DNA of 64,000 bases from Microbispora sp. ZYX-F-249 (GCF_039649665.1 NZ_JBDJAW010000004.1:310001-374000), one strand, 5' to 3'. Numbered from the stretch's first letter, positions 39,399-49,275 are shown. Translations and numbers: made by a program. The notes: a model not told the origin generated them from the letters alone.

Positions 39399-42155
39399 AT
39401 GCCAAACTGGAAACCAGTGACTCCGACTTCTTCGTCCTCTGCCCGAACAGGCGACCTTCTCACCCGTCTGCTCGCGGTTCCCGCACGCCGTGGGCGCGTG
39501 ACTCATGTGGAGCATGTTCCAGCACGTCAGGCGAGTGCGGCGAGATGGCCGGAATGGGCCCCTGAGCTGCTGGTCTCGCGACTGCGCCTGCAGGGGGTCA
39601 CCGGCCTGTGGGAACACCAGCTTGAGGCCGCCGAGCTGGTTAAACGTGGCCAAAACGTGATCATTGCCACAGGGACCGCGTCCGGAAAATCGCTGGCCTA
39701 CCTGGTCCCGGCCGTCGCGGAGATCTTCACCGGCGGGACGGTGCTGTACCTCACCCCGACCAAGGCGCTCGCCGCCGACCAGCTCAGAGCGGTGCGGAAG
39801 CTGCGGCTGACGCAGGTGCGCGCGGCGACGTACGACGGGGACACGCCGTACGAGGAACGCCGGTGGATCCGCCAGAACGCCAACTACGTGCTGACCAACC
39901 CGGACATGCTGCACAGGTCGATTCTGCCTCGCCACTCGTCGTGGTCGTCCTTCTGGCGGCGGCTGCGCCTGGTGGTCGTCGACGAGTGCCACGGCTACCG
40001 GGGGGTCTTCGGGTCCCACGTCGCCCAGATCCTGCGCCGGCTGCGTCGGGTCTGCGCCAGGTATGGCTCCTCCCCCGTGTTCCTGCTGGCGTCGGCCACC
40101 GCCAGCGACCCCGCGGCCGCGGGAATGCGCCTGACCGGCCTTGAGATGGCCGAGGTGACCACGGACGCCTCCCCCAGGGGTTCGACCACCTTCGCGCTGT
40201 GGGAGCCGCCTCTGACCGATTTACGCGGGGAGAGCGGGGCCCCGGTCCGCCGCACCGCCACGGCCGAGGCGGCCGACCTCCTGGCGGACCTGGTGATCGA
40301 GGATGTGCGCACTCTCGCGTTCGTCCGCTCCCGCCGCGCCGCCGAGACCGTGGCCCTCACCGCCCGCCGCACGCTGGAGGAGGTCGAGGCCCTCCTCGAC
40401 GCGGGACCCGCGCCGTACGACGGAGACACCGGGGACCTGTCGGACGAGACGAGCGGCCCGAACGTCGGCGGGCCGCACGGAACGGCTGCCGGGGGAATCC
40501 TCGGAGAGACCTCCGGCGGAGCTCCCGGCGAGCGGTCGGGCGAGGCTCTCGGTGGAGCTCTCGGTGGAGCTCTCGGTGGAGCTCTCGGTGGAGCTCTCGG
40601 TGGAGCTCTCGGTGGGTCTTCCGGCGAAGCCCTGGGCGGTCCTTCCGGCGGAGTCCCCGGTGAGTTTTCCGGCGGAGATCTCGGCGGTCCTTCCGGCGGA
40701 GTCCCCGGTGAGTTTTCCGGCATAGCGCTGGACGGAGCGCGCGGGCCGTCTCCCGCGGAGGCCGCCGAGAGCGCGGACCCGCCCGCGACCGACGCGGGAG
40801 GCCGTACCGGTCGTGAGAGAAGCCGGCTGGCGGATCGGGTGGCGGCTTACCGCGCCGGCTACCTGGCCGACGACCGGCGGGTGCTCGAGAAGGCCCTTCG
40901 ATCGGGCGAGCTGACCTGCCTGGCCACCACCAACGCGCTCGAACTCGGCGTCGACGTCTCGGGGCTCGACGCGGTCCTGATCGCCGGGTGGCCCGGCACC
41001 CGCGCCTCCCTGTGGCAGCAGGCGGGCCGGGCCGGTCGCGCGGGCCAGGACGCGCTGGCCGTGCTGATCGCCCGCGACGACCCGCTGGACACCTACATCG
41101 TCCATCACCCGGAGGCCGTGTTCGGACGGCCGGTGGAGGCCATCGTCCTCGATCCCGACAACCCGTACGTGCTGGCACCCCACCTGTGCGCGGCCGCCGC
41201 GGAGATCCCGCTGACCGAGGACGATTTGGAGATCTTCGGCCCGGCGGCGCGGGACGCGCTCGACGACCTCGTGAGCCGCGGACTGCTGCGCAGACGGCCC
41301 ACCGGGTGGTTCTGGACCAGCCGCGACCACGCTGCCGACCTGGCGGACATCCGCGGATCGGGCGGCGCGCCGGTCCAGGTCGTCGAGGCGGCGACCGGCT
41401 GCCTGCTGGGCACGGTCGACGAGCCCTCGGCGCACACCATGGTCCATCCGGGAGCCGTCTACCTGCACCAGAGCGAGACGTTCGTGGTCGACGTGCTCGA
41501 TCTGGACGCGGGGGTCGCCCTGGTCACGGCCGCCGAACCGGACTACGCGACCTTCGCGCGGGACGTCACCGACATCCGGGTGATGGAGTCGCTGCGTTCG
41601 CGGCCCTTCGGGCCCGGCACCCTCCACTTCGGCTCGGTGGAGGTCACCCGCCAGGTCGTCTCGTATCTCAAACGGCGCACCCAGACCGGCGAGGTCGTCG
41701 GCGAGGAGCCGCTCGATCTGCCGCCGCGCACGCTGTGCACACGCGCGGTGTGGTGGACCCTGCCCGCGCCCGCTCTCGCCTGCCTCGCGCAGCCGGGGGC
41801 CGCGGTGGATCTCGGCGGGGCAGCCCACGCGGCCGAACACGCCTCGATCGGCCTGCTGCCGCTGTTCGCGACCTGCGACCGCTGGGACATCGGAGGGGTG
41901 TCCACCGAGCTCCATCCCGACACGGGCCTGCTCACGGTCTTCGTCTACGACGGCCACGACGGCGGCGCGGGCTTCGCCGAGCGCGGGTACAGCCGGGCGT
42001 CGGACTGGCTGACCGCGACGCGGGAGGCGATCGCCTCGTGTGAATGCGAGCGCGGCTGCCCGTCCTGCATCCAGTCGCCCAAGTGCGGCAACGGCAACGA
42101 ACCCCTCGACAAGGCCGGGGCGATCCGCCTCCTGGACATCCTCCTGGACACCTGA
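39399..42155 (+). CDS. DEAH-type helicase of the helicase/secretion neighbourhood
   Basis: A 918-residue superfamily 2 helicase of the Hrq1/YprA type. Motif I is ATGTASGKS, motif II is VVVDECHGYR, motif III is LASATAS and motif VI is QQAGRAGRAGQ. A C-terminal DUF1998-like region ends in a metal site CECERGCPSCIQSPKCGNGN. It neighbours Tad genes throughout actinobacteria. Between the two RecA domains (residues about 350-480) there is an unusual Gly-rich insert of tandem repeats. The start is uncertain: ATG 39399 was chosen, and ATG 39327 is also open. Confidence 0.92.
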   Translation: MPNWKPVTPTSSSSARTGDLLTRLLAVPARRGRVTHVEHVPARQASAARWPEWAPELLVSRLRLQGVTGLWEHQLEAAELVKRGQNVIIATGTASGKSLAYLVPAVAEIFTGGTVLYLTPTKALAADQLRAVRKLRLTQVRAATYDGDTPYEERRWIRQNANYVLTNPDMLHRSILPRHSSWSSFWRRLRLVVVDECHGYRGVFGSHVAQILRRLRRVCARYGSSPVFLLASATASDPAAAGMRLTGLEMAEVTTDASPRGSTTFALWEPPLTDLRGESGAPVRRTATAEAADLLADLVIEDVRTLAFVRSRRAAETVALTARRTLEEVEALLDAGPAPYDGDTGDLSDETSGPNVGGPHGTAAGGILGETSGGAPGERSGEALGGALGGALGGALGGALGGALGGSSGEALGGPSGGVPGEFSGGDLGGPSGGVPGEFSGIALDGARGPSPAEAAESADPPATDAGGRTGRERSRLADRVAAYRAGYLADDRRVLEKALRSGELTCLATTNALELGVDVSGLDAVLIAGWPGTRASLWQQAGRAGRAGQDALAVLIARDDPLDTYIVHHPEAVFGRPVEAIVLDPDNPYVLAPHLCAAAAEIPLTEDDLEIFGPAARDALDDLVSRGLLRRRPTGWFWTSRDHAADLADIRGSGGAPVQVVEAATGCLLGTVDEPSAHTMVHPGAVYLHQSETFVVDVLDLDAGVALVTAAEPDYATFARDVTDIRVMESLRSRPFGPGTLHFGSVEVTRQVVSYLKRRTQTGEVVGEEPLDLPPRTLCTRAVWWTLPAPALACLAQPGAAVDLGGAAHAAEHASIGLLPLFATCDRWDIGGVSTELHPDTGLLTVFVYDGHDGGAGFAERGYSRASDWLTATREAIASCECERGCPSCIQSPKCGNGNEPLDKAGAIRLLDILLDT
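40551..40610 (+). repeat. Five perfect 12-bp repeats in helicase gene
   Basis: GGTGGAGCTCTC x5, coding Gly-Gly-Ala-Leu, with partial units at both ends. In frame, so length can vary without loss of function. Confidence 0.95.
40635..40721 (+). repeat. 48-bp-period duplication in helicase gene
   Basis: A 39-bp identical segment occurs at 40635-40673 and 40683-40721, coding GGPSGGVPGEFSG. It extends the Gly-rich insert. Confidence 0.93.
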
Positions 42156-42240
42156 GCGGGGGTGCGTCAGGACAGGCCTCGGCGGATGCTCCCGCTTCCC
42201 ACGTGGCCGGGAGGGGGGCAGGAACAGGGACTGGCGACCG

Positions 42241-44424
42241 TCAGAGGTCGCGGTGGCTGCCCGAGTAGGAGCTGTCGTCGTCCTCCGTCCAGACGTCCGG
42301 TTCGGGCTGGCGGAGAGGCCGTTCCGGCATCTGGCCGCTGACCGCCGCGCCCGCGGGCACCGCCGGCGCCGGGACCACCGGCATCTGGCCGGGCCGCCCG
42401 TCCGCGGACAGCGGCACGTGGGCGGGGGCCGCCTGCCCGGCACCGCCCAGCGAGGCCGTCAGCGGAGGAAGCGATGCCAGCCGGTCCAGTCCGGACCGCA
42501 CAGGCGGTTCGCCTTCGGCGAGGACGCGCGATGCCGGAAGGTCCTCGGACAGCCGTGCGGGGAGAACCACGTCCGCTGCGGCGGAGTCCGCGGGAGCACC
42601 GTTCGTCGAAGTGACGGTGGGTGCGGGATCACCGGCCTGATGAATGCCGGAAGCCGCGCCGTCAGCGTGGTGCGTGCCGGAAGCGGGATCACCGGTCTGG
42701 TGGGTGCCGGAAGCGGGGCCACCGGCCTGATGAATGCCGGAAGCCGCGCCGTCGGCCTGACGGGTGCCGATGGCGAGGCCGTCGGCCTGGGGACTGCCCG
42801 AAGCGGGGCCGTCGGCCTGGGGATTGCCCGAAGCGGGGCCGTCGGAAGCCGGTTCGCCGAGGCTGAACGTGCCGACGCCGGTGGGGAGAAGATCGACCCC
42901 GGCGGCGGAGTGGGCGCCGTCGGCCGGGGCGCCGGAGGTCCGGTCCCCGGCTGCGGGAGAGGTCGAAGTCGCCTCGGCCGCGGCTGGTTCGTCGCCGATG
43001 ACCTCGGTGATGGCCTCCTGCTGGTCCTGCCGGGGAACAAGGTGGGCCGACTCCTGATCGGACAGCGTGGCCCACTGTTCCGAGTCGATGCCCGTGCCCG
43101 GCATCGTGCTCTCGGTCGTGGCGGCGACGTCGCCCGTTCCGGCGCCGGTGTCGATCTCCGTCTCCGGATGGTCTGCGCGGGCCTTGGGCCTGGCCAGGAT
43201 GACGGAGGGACGTCGTACCGGTGTGGTCCCCCGGGCCTTCGCCGCGGCACCGCCGAGCATGGCCGCGCCACCGACCACCGTGGCGGCCTCCGGCGAGGCG
43301 CCCGTCTCCCCGGTCGTCCGCTGTGCCCCCGAACCTCCGGGCTGTCCGTTGCCCGCGGTGTCCCCGGTCAAGCCCTTGCGCCGCAGCCAGGCGCCCAGGT
43401 TCGCGCCCGTGAGCAGCAGGACGACGGCGAGCGCGACGTACACGCCGAAGTTGAGCCCGTCGAGCGGCAGGAAGGATGACTGGGCCGTCATCTTCGGATC
43501 GCCGGTCTTCTCCGGGACGACCACGGGCTCGGTCTGGTCACTGCCGCCGTTCGCCTCCGGCAGCGTGAGCTCGGTGTCCTTCGGCAGTTCCGTGTCCTTG
43601 GGCAGCGTGGTGTCCGTGGGCAGTGCCGGTTCCGGCTTCGGCACCGCGGTGGGCTGATGCGCCTTCGGGGTCTTGGCGACGGGCGGCTTGGCCGCCGACT
43701 GGTCCGGCTTCTTCGACGGTGTCGGCGAGGGGCTCGGGGAAGCCTTCGGAGCGGGAACGGGCACGGCAGGGGCCGAGGAGCGCTGAGAACCGACCGTGCC
43801 GCCGAGGCCGTCCGACCGGAACGCCCGGACGGAGACGTCCACCTTCTGCCCGCCCAGACCGGCCGGGAGCGCGAGGCTCGCCTGACAGGTCGAGCCCGAG
43901 CAGGCGGAGTCGGCGGAGACGGAGCCGGACTTGCCGGCCTTGACCGAGGTGATCTCGTAGGACTGGAGATCCGGTTCTGCGCCCTTCGCCCAGCTGACCT
44001 GAATCGTCGAGGAGTCCTTGAGCTGCGCCTCGACCCCGGACGGCGCCTCCGGCGGACGGCTGAGCACGAAGGTCGAGGTGGCGTAGGTCTTGTGCGTGAC
44101 CTCCCCGAACAGGCTGACCGTGAACATGCCGTTGGGGGCATCACCGGGGTCGAAGGAGCCGCTGATCGTCTGGTTCGCGCCCCCGGCAGCGATCTTCTGC
44201 CGGGACACGGACGGGCCCTCGACGTACAGGGACATGCTGACCTGGTACCAGTCCGTCTTCGCGGACACGGTCACCGGCCGCGACGACTTGAGGACCTCCC
44301 CGTCCCCGGGCGACAGGATCTCGGCATCGGCCGCGTACGCCGGTGCGGCACCGACCACCAGCGCGGATGCCAGAGCCGCCGAAACGATCACCGCCGTTGT
44401 GCCCAGCCTGCGAACCCTGGTCAC
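42241..44424 (-). CDS. FN3-domain membrane protein with repetitive cytoplasmic tail
   Basis: A 727-residue protein. A signal peptide (ends APAYAAD) precedes an Ig-like domain (about 35-120), a fibronectin type III domain (about 125-220), and a Pro/Ser/Lys linker. One membrane helix (VYVALAVVLLLTGANLGAWL, near 335) follows, then a cytoplasmic tail of almost 380 residues with seven 10-residue DGPASGNPQA-like repeats. Function unknown; its place beside the Tad genes suggests an envelope role. No sortase motif. Confidence 0.8.
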   Translation of the reverse strand: MTRVRRLGTTAVIVSAALASALVVGAAPAYAADAEILSPGDGEVLKSSRPVTVSAKTDWYQVSMSLYVEGPSVSRQKIAAGGANQTISGSFDPGDAPNGMFTVSLFGEVTHKTYATSTFVLSRPPEAPSGVEAQLKDSSTIQVSWAKGAEPDLQSYEITSVKAGKSGSVSADSACSGSTCQASLALPAGLGGQKVDVSVRAFRSDGLGGTVGSQRSSAPAVPVPAPKASPSPSPTPSKKPDQSAAKPPVAKTPKAHQPTAVPKPEPALPTDTTLPKDTELPKDTELTLPEANGGSDQTEPVVVPEKTGDPKMTAQSSFLPLDGLNFGVYVALAVVLLLTGANLGAWLRRKGLTGDTAGNGQPGGSGAQRTTGETGASPEAATVVGGAAMLGGAAAKARGTTPVRRPSVILARPKARADHPETEIDTGAGTGDVAATTESTMPGTGIDSEQWATLSDQESAHLVPRQDQQEAITEVIGDEPAAAEATSTSPAAGDRTSGAPADGAHSAAGVDLLPTGVGTFSLGEPASDGPASGNPQADGPASGSPQADGLAIGTRQADGAASGIHQAGGPASGTHQTGDPASGTHHADGAASGIHQAGDPAPTVTSTNGAPADSAAADVVLPARLSEDLPASRVLAEGEPPVRSGLDRLASLPPLTASLGGAGQAAPAHVPLSADGRPGQMPVVPAPAVPAGAAVSGQMPERPLRQPEPDVWTEDDDSSYSGSHRDL
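42624..42845 (-). repeat. 30-bp tandem repeats in FN3 membrane protein gene
   Basis: Seven imperfect 30-bp units plus 12 bp, coding 10-residue blocks of the form DGPASGxxQA. Imperfect and in frame. Confidence 0.93.
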
Positions 44425-44689
44425 GACGCATCCCTTCGTGGAGAACCGTCCGCCCCCGGCCGCCTCCGCCGATGCGTAGGGCGACTGAGAGTACGCGGCA
44501 CTTTATGCCAACCGTCCGCTCTTGGACCGTATGTCTAAGAAGTCGTGATTCTATTGCGACACAAGTGGTGCGGTATTACGGAAGCTCCAAAAAGCCTTTC
44601 TTGCTGGTGGCGTCTCACCTCGACTCGACGACTGCGGGCGGGACGGTGGCTCCGACGACGGCCCTCGCCGTGCGGTAATGATCCGCCCC

Positions 44690-45076
44690 TCACGCCGCCG
44701 CACCGACCGGACCGGCCTTGGCGGAAGCGACGGCCGTCGCGGGACCGAGGAGGGGGACCGCGAAGCGCACCGTCACCGTGACATCGGCGACGCCGTCCGA
44801 CAGCGCGCACGACCGCAACGACGCACCGTTGACCGTCGTGATCGCCTTCGCGCGATCACACGCCTCGTCCGGCGTCGCCAGGGCCACGCGGGCGGCCCCG
44901 AGCGCGCCGAGGTCGGCCGCGCTCTGCGCCCGGTGCCGCGCCACACGGGCCACGCCCACCTGGACGACGACCATCGCCACCGTCCAGACGGCGGTCATGA
45001 GCGCGATCGTCCAGATGGTCGCCGAGCCGCGCTCCCGTGGGCGGCGGGTCCCGTTCTCCAAGGTCCGAGATCTCAT
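44690..45076 (-). CDS. TadE-like protein (Rv3654c family)
   Basis: A 128-residue pseudopilin-like protein. A basic leader ends in RERGSATIWTIALMTAVWTV, with Gly-Ser before the hydrophobic helix as in TadE/TadG. Then come HRAQSAADLGALGAARVAL, a conserved motif, and a short periplasmic part. It is the last gene of the Tad locus, 152 bp behind TadE. Probably a minor component of the pilus or secretion machine. Confidence 0.88.
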   Translation of the reverse strand: MRSRTLENGTRRPRERGSATIWTIALMTAVWTVAMVVVQVGVARVARHRAQSAADLGALGAARVALATPDEACDRAKAITTVNGASLRSCALSDGVADVTVTVRFAVPLLGPATAVASAKAGPVGAAA

Positions 45077-45228
45077 TCGCCTGCCTCAATGTCCGCGACA
45101 ATGTCCGCGACGATTCCGTCGTCCACGCGTCCTCGCTGTCCGAGCGATCCGCCACGCGCGCTCCTCCGGCCGGAGGCAGTCCGCACCTGCACGCACCCCC
45201 GGCACAGGGACCGGCCGATGCGCGCCCC

Positions 45229-45678
45229 TCATTCGTGTTCGCCCGGCTCCGGGGAGGCGAGGTCTCCCGTGCGGCTCGGAGACCGGGCCGGCTCCGCAGC
45301 CGTCGAGAGCGGCGCAAGGACGCCGGGTTCGGTGGCGGAGACGGCGGCGGCGCGGAGGCGAACCGGCGGGAGCGGCGACCTGAACGGCGGCCTGATAGTG
45401 GCGATGACCTCCACCCGGGTGGTGTCGGCTCCCGTGCGAATGGACACCGTGGCGCCCTCGGGAGCCAACCGCAGGACCACCGTCCTCACCTCCTCGGCGG
45501 CCTCGCCCCGTGCCGCGGCGCGTGCACCGGCCCGCGCCGCGTCGACGCATCGCAGTTGAGCACCCGTGATCGTCACCGCCCACAGAGCGGCCGACAGCAC
45601 CAGCACGAGGGCCGGAAGGGCGACGGCGGTCTCCGCGGTCACCGAACCTCGATCTCGCCGATGCCACACGTCAGCCAT
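45229..45678 (-). CDS. TadE-family pseudopilin
   Basis: A 149-residue protein. RDRGSVTAETAVALPALVLVLS has the prepilin-type pattern with Glu5 after the Gly cut site, and the AARAGARAAARGE motif follows. The C-terminal 60 residues are Pro/Ser/Arg-rich. TadE proteins are minor pseudopilins of Flp/Tad systems. The ATG has only a weak ribosome site; it starts 44 bp after the DUF4244 gene, so it is in the same transcript. Confidence 0.88.
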   Translation of the reverse strand: MADVWHRRDRGSVTAETAVALPALVLVLSAALWAVTITGAQLRCVDAARAGARAAARGEAAEEVRTVVLRLAPEGATVSIRTGADTTRVEVIATIRPPFRSPLPPVRLRAAAVSATEPGVLAPLSTAAEPARSPSRTGDLASPEPGEHE

Positions 45679-45722
45679 GCGACGTCGCGGCACCCGGGCA
45701 CGTCGGCGCACCACCGGTGGCC

Positions 45723-46334
45723 TCAGGCGGCCAGTTTCAGGGCCTTCTGAATGAGCGCGGCGAGCATGGACCTCACCTCGGCGCTCGTGACCACCTTCCA
45801 GAGCAGTGCGGCGAACCCGCAGGCGGCGATCGTGCCCACGGCGTACTCCGCGGTCGACATGCCCGCCTCGGCCCTCGTCCCCGCCTGAACCGTCCACTGG
45901 ATGCTCAACTCCTGGGCACGGCACGAGAATCGGGCGGCGGCACGCCGCAGCGCGGCACACGTCCGCCGCAGGGGGTGGCCTCCCACCCGGAGGCCGGCGA
46001 CCGCCCACCGTCCCAGGCGACCGAACGCCGCCCCTCGGCCCGACCACGTCGACGACCTCAAGCCCTGCGAGCCGCCCGCTCCTGCCCACCGGCAGGAGCG
46101 GGCGAACACGGAGCCGCGTCCGGAGCGGCTGGACAGCGCCCTTGCCACAGCACGCGCGAGCGCGGCCTTGCGCACGGCACGCGCGAGCGCCGTCCATCGC
46201 GCCGGACGCGCCCTGTGACGGCCCCCAGCGCCTCCGGCTCGCCGCCGGAGCAGGGTGCCCCTCGGGACGCCCGCCTCGGTGCCCGTCTGGGTGCCCGTCT
46301 GCTTCCTCCGGCCGGTCGCGGCGTGCTTGCTCAT
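45723..46334 (-). CDS. DUF4244 Flp-pilin-like protein with long basic N-terminal extension
   Basis: The last 50 residues are a DUF4244/Flp pilin-like unit ([20 protein letters not shown] with Glu5, then KVVTS and a second helix). This probably forms the pilus filament. Homologues usually have only 15-40 residues before the cut site; here about 150 precede it, rich in Arg, Ala, Gly and Ser. The start at 46334 is supported by AGGAGG at 4 nt. The extension may be real or a mis-start; a shorter unannotated start could exist. DnaA-box cluster directly upstream. Confidence 0.75.
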   Translation of the reverse strand: MSKHAATGRRKQTGTQTGTEAGVPRGTLLRRRAGGAGGRHRARPARWTALARAVRKAALARAVARALSSRSGRGSVFARSCRWAGAGGSQGLRSSTWSGRGAAFGRLGRWAVAGLRVGGHPLRRTCAALRRAAARFSCRAQELSIQWTVQAGTRAEAGMSTAEYAVGTIAACGFAALLWKVVTSAEVRSMLAALIQKALKLAA

Positions 46335-46427
46335 CGATCCTCCTGACCCGCTCGGGGCGGCCCGTCCGCCCACGCTGGGGCCAGGTTGCGGGATCGCGGA
46401 CGGCAAAAATCGAGCCGAGCGCGATTC

Positions 46428-46561
46428 TGTGGACAAGAGCCCTGCGACGAGATTGTCCACAGCCGCCACGTCCTCGCCTGTGGATCATCAGCCTGGGATA
46501 TGGGAGCTTGCAGGTCGTTCACCCCACTTGCTGTCCACAGGTGTGGATGACGTTGTCCACA
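46428..46561. promoter_or_regulatory. Cluster of DnaA boxes
   Basis: Five 9-mers fitting the actinobacterial DnaA box (TTGTCCACA type): 46428-46436 (-), 46453-46461 (+), 46531-46539 (+, CTGTCCACA), 46542-46550 (-, TCATCCACA), 46553-46561 (+). A sixth, 46479-46487, reads TGATCCACA with one mismatch. The last three start exactly 11 bp apart. The cluster lies in the 233-bp spacer between tadC and the pilin-like gene. Confidence 0.85.
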
Positions 46562-46567
46562 GGTTGT

Positions 46568-47326
46568 TCACGGCAGGAGGATCTGCCCCGCCAGTCCTGC
46601 CACCATGGGAATGATCCCGAGGAAGACGAAGGCCGGCAGGAAGCAGAGCCCCAGCGGCGCGACGGCCTGCACGCCCACCCTTCGCGCCGCGGCCGAAGCG
46701 GTCGCCCGAGCCGTACGCCGGGCATCGTCGGCGAGCCGCGTGAGGACGTCGGCCACTGGTGCACCACTCTGCGCGGCCCGGATCATCGTCCTGGCCAAGG
46801 CGGCGAGCGCGGGCTCGTCGGCCAGGGCGGCCCAGGCCTCCTCCGGAGGAGCACCCAGGCGCATCTGAGCGCCGGCCCGCGAGAGGCGTTCGCCGACGGG
46901 ACCCGCGATGGCGGCCGCGGTCGTTTCGACGGCCCCGCTCATCGGTTGCCCGGCCCGCAGACAGGCGACGATCAGGTCGACGGCGAACGGAAGGTCGGCC
47001 TCGACGCGTTCCCGGCGTCGCCTGACTTCGGCGGGCTCCCGCCTGCGCACGGCGACGAAAACGCCGACGGCCGTCGCCGTCCCCGCAAGCGCTCCCACCG
47101 GCCCTCCCACAAGGAGGAGGACCGCGAGTCCCACGGGCGCGGCGATGGCCGCTCCTCGGCGCGACGCGCTCGCGTCCACCGGCGTGTGGCCGGGCGGCCC
47201 CTGCGTCGGCGTCTGCGGGGACGGCGCCGACGACGCGATGGCGTTCAGGCGCGCGACCGGCGAACGGGCGACCGGCCAGGTCAGCACCGCCAGCGTGGTC
47301 AGGACCCCGGCCAGCACGGCGATCAT
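46568..47326 (-). CDS. tadC: TadC-like inner-membrane platform protein
   Basis: A 252-residue T2SSF-domain protein. Membrane helices near 1-17, 62-92 and 215-250 flank the cytoplasmic helical domain [20 protein letters not shown], with [10 protein letters not shown] and [14 protein letters not shown]. It forms, with TadB, the membrane platform for Tad pilus assembly. It starts 24 bp after the tadB stop. Confidence 0.92.
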   Translation of the reverse strand: MIAVLAGVLTTLAVLTWPVARSPVARLNAIASSAPSPQTPTQGPPGHTPVDASASRRGAAIAAPVGLAVLLLVGGPVGALAGTATAVGVFVAVRRREPAEVRRRRERVEADLPFAVDLIVACLRAGQPMSGAVETTAAAIAGPVGERLSRAGAQMRLGAPPEEAWAALADEPALAALARTMIRAAQSGAPVADVLTRLADDARRTARATASAAARRVGVQAVAPLGLCFLPAFVFLGIIPMVAGLAGQILLP

Positions 47327-47350
47327 GTCTCGAACCCCTTCCCGGCACGC

Positions 47351-48100
47351 TCATCGGGGAGCGGATCCCGGCGGCTCTTCCGCCCGGGCCACGAGCCTGT
47401 GTGTCCACCAGACGCCGGCGGCGTCGAGGGTGAGCCCGACGACCAGGCAGGCCAACCCCGCCGGGCCGCCGAGCAGGAACGCCAGCGGATTCATCCCGAG
47501 GCCGGCGGCCATCAGCAGGCCGAGCACGGGCAGGCCCGCGAGCATCCGGGCGGTCGCCCGAGGTCCGGAAAGCTGTGCGGCCACCTCCTCCCGGTGGGCC
47601 TGCGCCTCCCGCAGGGACACGCTCACCCGCTCCACCAGCGCGGTCAGGCCGCCGCCCACGGCTACGCTGACCCGCCAGCACGCGGCCAGCCTGACCAGGC
47701 CTTCACCACCACGGGCGGGTGCGGCGTTCGACAGGGCCGCGGCGACATCGCCGCCGTCCCGGGCGGCGGCGACCACAGGGGCGAGCGCGGAGGGGTCCGG
47801 CAGGCCGACCGAGGAGACCGCCCGCGCGAGGGCGTCGCCGGGAGGCCTGCCCGCCGACAGCTCGGCGGCCAGGCTCTGGCACAGCTCGATGGACGCCGCA
47901 CGCCAGGCCGCCGCCGTCGCACCGGGTCGTGGACGGCGAGTGAGGGCCGCCAAGAACCTGCGCAGGTCCCTTGCCCGCCTCGTTCCGGTGAGCGACGCGA
48001 GCCGCGTCGTCCCGGAATCCGGCCCGGCCCACACCCAGGTGGCGAGGGCGGCGGCGAGCACCGCGACCAGCCCCAGGACAGGCCCGTCCGGCAGCGTCAT
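47351..48100 (-). CDS. tadB: TadB-like inner-membrane platform protein
   Basis: A 249-residue T2SSF protein. [41 protein letters not shown] and two C-terminal membrane helices ([39 protein letters not shown]) are the family features. ATG overlaps the tadA stop (ATGA). It pairs with TadC. Confidence 0.92.
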   Translation of the reverse strand: MTLPDGPVLGLVAVLAAALATWVWAGPDSGTTRLASLTGTRRARDLRRFLAALTRRPRPGATAAAWRAASIELCQSLAAELSAGRPPGDALARAVSSVGLPDPSALAPVVAAARDGGDVAAALSNAAPARGGEGLVRLAACWRVSVAVGGGLTALVERVSVSLREAQAHREEVAAQLSGPRATARMLAGLPVLGLLMAAGLGMNPLAFLLGGPAGLACLVVGLTLDAAGVWWTHRLVARAEEPPGSAPR

Positions 48101-49275
48101 GAGGGCCACGACCCGGCGCACCGTTCTCGCAGCACGTCGAAGGACGGGCCTCGGCTCGTCCTGCCGTGCGGGTCGAAGGTCACGGCCGGAAGCGCCGTCA
48201 CCAGGCCGGACGGGCCGCGTTCGAGCACGCAGATCTCCGCCACGCGACGACGTCCGCCGCCGGCGTCCCGCACGAGGTGGATGACGAGGTCGAGCGCGGC
48301 GGCGATCTGGCTGTGCACCGCCTCCCTCGACAGGCCCGCGGCGCAGGCCAGGGCCTCCAGCCGCGCGGGCACGTCGGCGGCGTTGTTGGCGTGCAGCGTC
48401 CCGCAGCCCCCCTCGTGGCCCGTGTTGAGCGCCGCCAGGAGGTCGACGACCTCCGCTCCCCGCACTTCGCCCACCACCAGGCGGTCGGGCCGCATCCGGA
48501 GGGCCTGCCGTACGAGATCGCGCAGCCCGACCCCGCCCGCGCCCTCCAGGTTCGGCGGCCGGGCCTCGAGCCGTACGACGTGAGGGTGCGGGGGTTGCAG
48601 CTCGGCGGAGTCCTCGACCAGCAGCAGGCGCTCCGCCGGGCCCGCGAGGGAGAGCATGGCGCTCAACATCGTCGTCTTGCCGGTGCCGGTTCCCCCGGTG
48701 ACCAGGAACGCCAGCCGTGCCGCCATGATCGCGCGTAGCACGGCGGCGCCGTCCTCCGCGGCGAGTTCCTCCACCGTGAACGCCCGGCGCGAGGGCAGCC
48801 GCAGGGACAGGCAGGTCCCCTCCGCCGCGATGGGCGGGAGCACCGCGTGCAGGCGCACGCCGCCGGCGAGCCGGGCATCCACATAGGGGCAGGCGTCGTC
48901 GAGGCGACGTCCGGCCGACGCGGCCAGACGCTGGGCGAGCCTGCGGACCTCGTCGTCTCCGGGGAAGGTCACGTTCGTCCTGCGCAGGCCGTCCCCATCG
49001 TCCACCCACACCTCGCGCGGCCCGTTGACCAGGACGTCCGTGACGCCCGGCTCGGCCAGCAGGGTCTCGAGGGGGCCCGCGCCGATGAGATGGGCGCGCA
49101 GCGTGCGTGCGACGGCCAGGATCTCGGCGTCGCCGAGCACGGCACGCTCCGCGCGCAGGGCCGTCGCCACCTGGGCCGCGGTGGGAGCGGCGCCGGTCTG
49201 CGACAGCCGTACGCGGACCGCCTCGACGAGATCCGCGCCGACGCCGGGAACGGTCACCGGGCCTTCTCGGGTCAT
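48097..49275 (-). CDS. tadA: TadA/CpaF secretion ATPase
   Basis: A 392-residue type II/IV secretion ATPase that powers Tad pilus assembly. Walker A is GGTGTGKTT, the Asp box is [10 protein letters not shown], Walker B is [19 protein letters not shown] and the His box is [13 protein letters not shown]. It overlaps the CpaE-like gene by 4 bp at the start and tadB by 4 bp at the end. GTG a few codons later is an alternative start. Confidence 0.95.
   Translation of the reverse strand: MTREGPVTVPGVGADLVEAVRVRLSQTGAAPTAAQVATALRAERAVLGDAEILAVARTLRAHLIGAGPLETLLAEPGVTDVLVNGPREVWVDDGDGLRRTNVTFPGDDEVRRLAQRLAASAGRRLDDACPYVDARLAGGVRLHAVLPPIAAEGTCLSLRLPSRRAFTVEELAAEDGAAVLRAIMAARLAFLVTGGTGTGKTTMLSAMLSLAGPAERLLLVEDSAELQPPHPHVVRLEARPPNLEGAGGVGLRDLVRQALRMRPDRLVVGEVRGAEVVDLLAALNTGHEGGCGTLHANNAADVPARLEALACAAGLSREAVHSQIAAALDLVIHLVRDAGGGRRRVAEICVLERGPSGLVTALPAVTFDPHGRTSRGPSFDVLRERCAGSWPS

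Noticed and set aside
45229..46488. A 419-codon frame containing TadE
   Set aside because: Only the last 149 codons resemble TadE; the rest is an out-of-frame reading of the pilin-like gene and spacer.
46428..46561. Chromosomal origin of replication
   Set aside because: No dnaA, dnaN or AT-rich unwinding region is nearby; far fewer boxes than a Streptomyces oriC.
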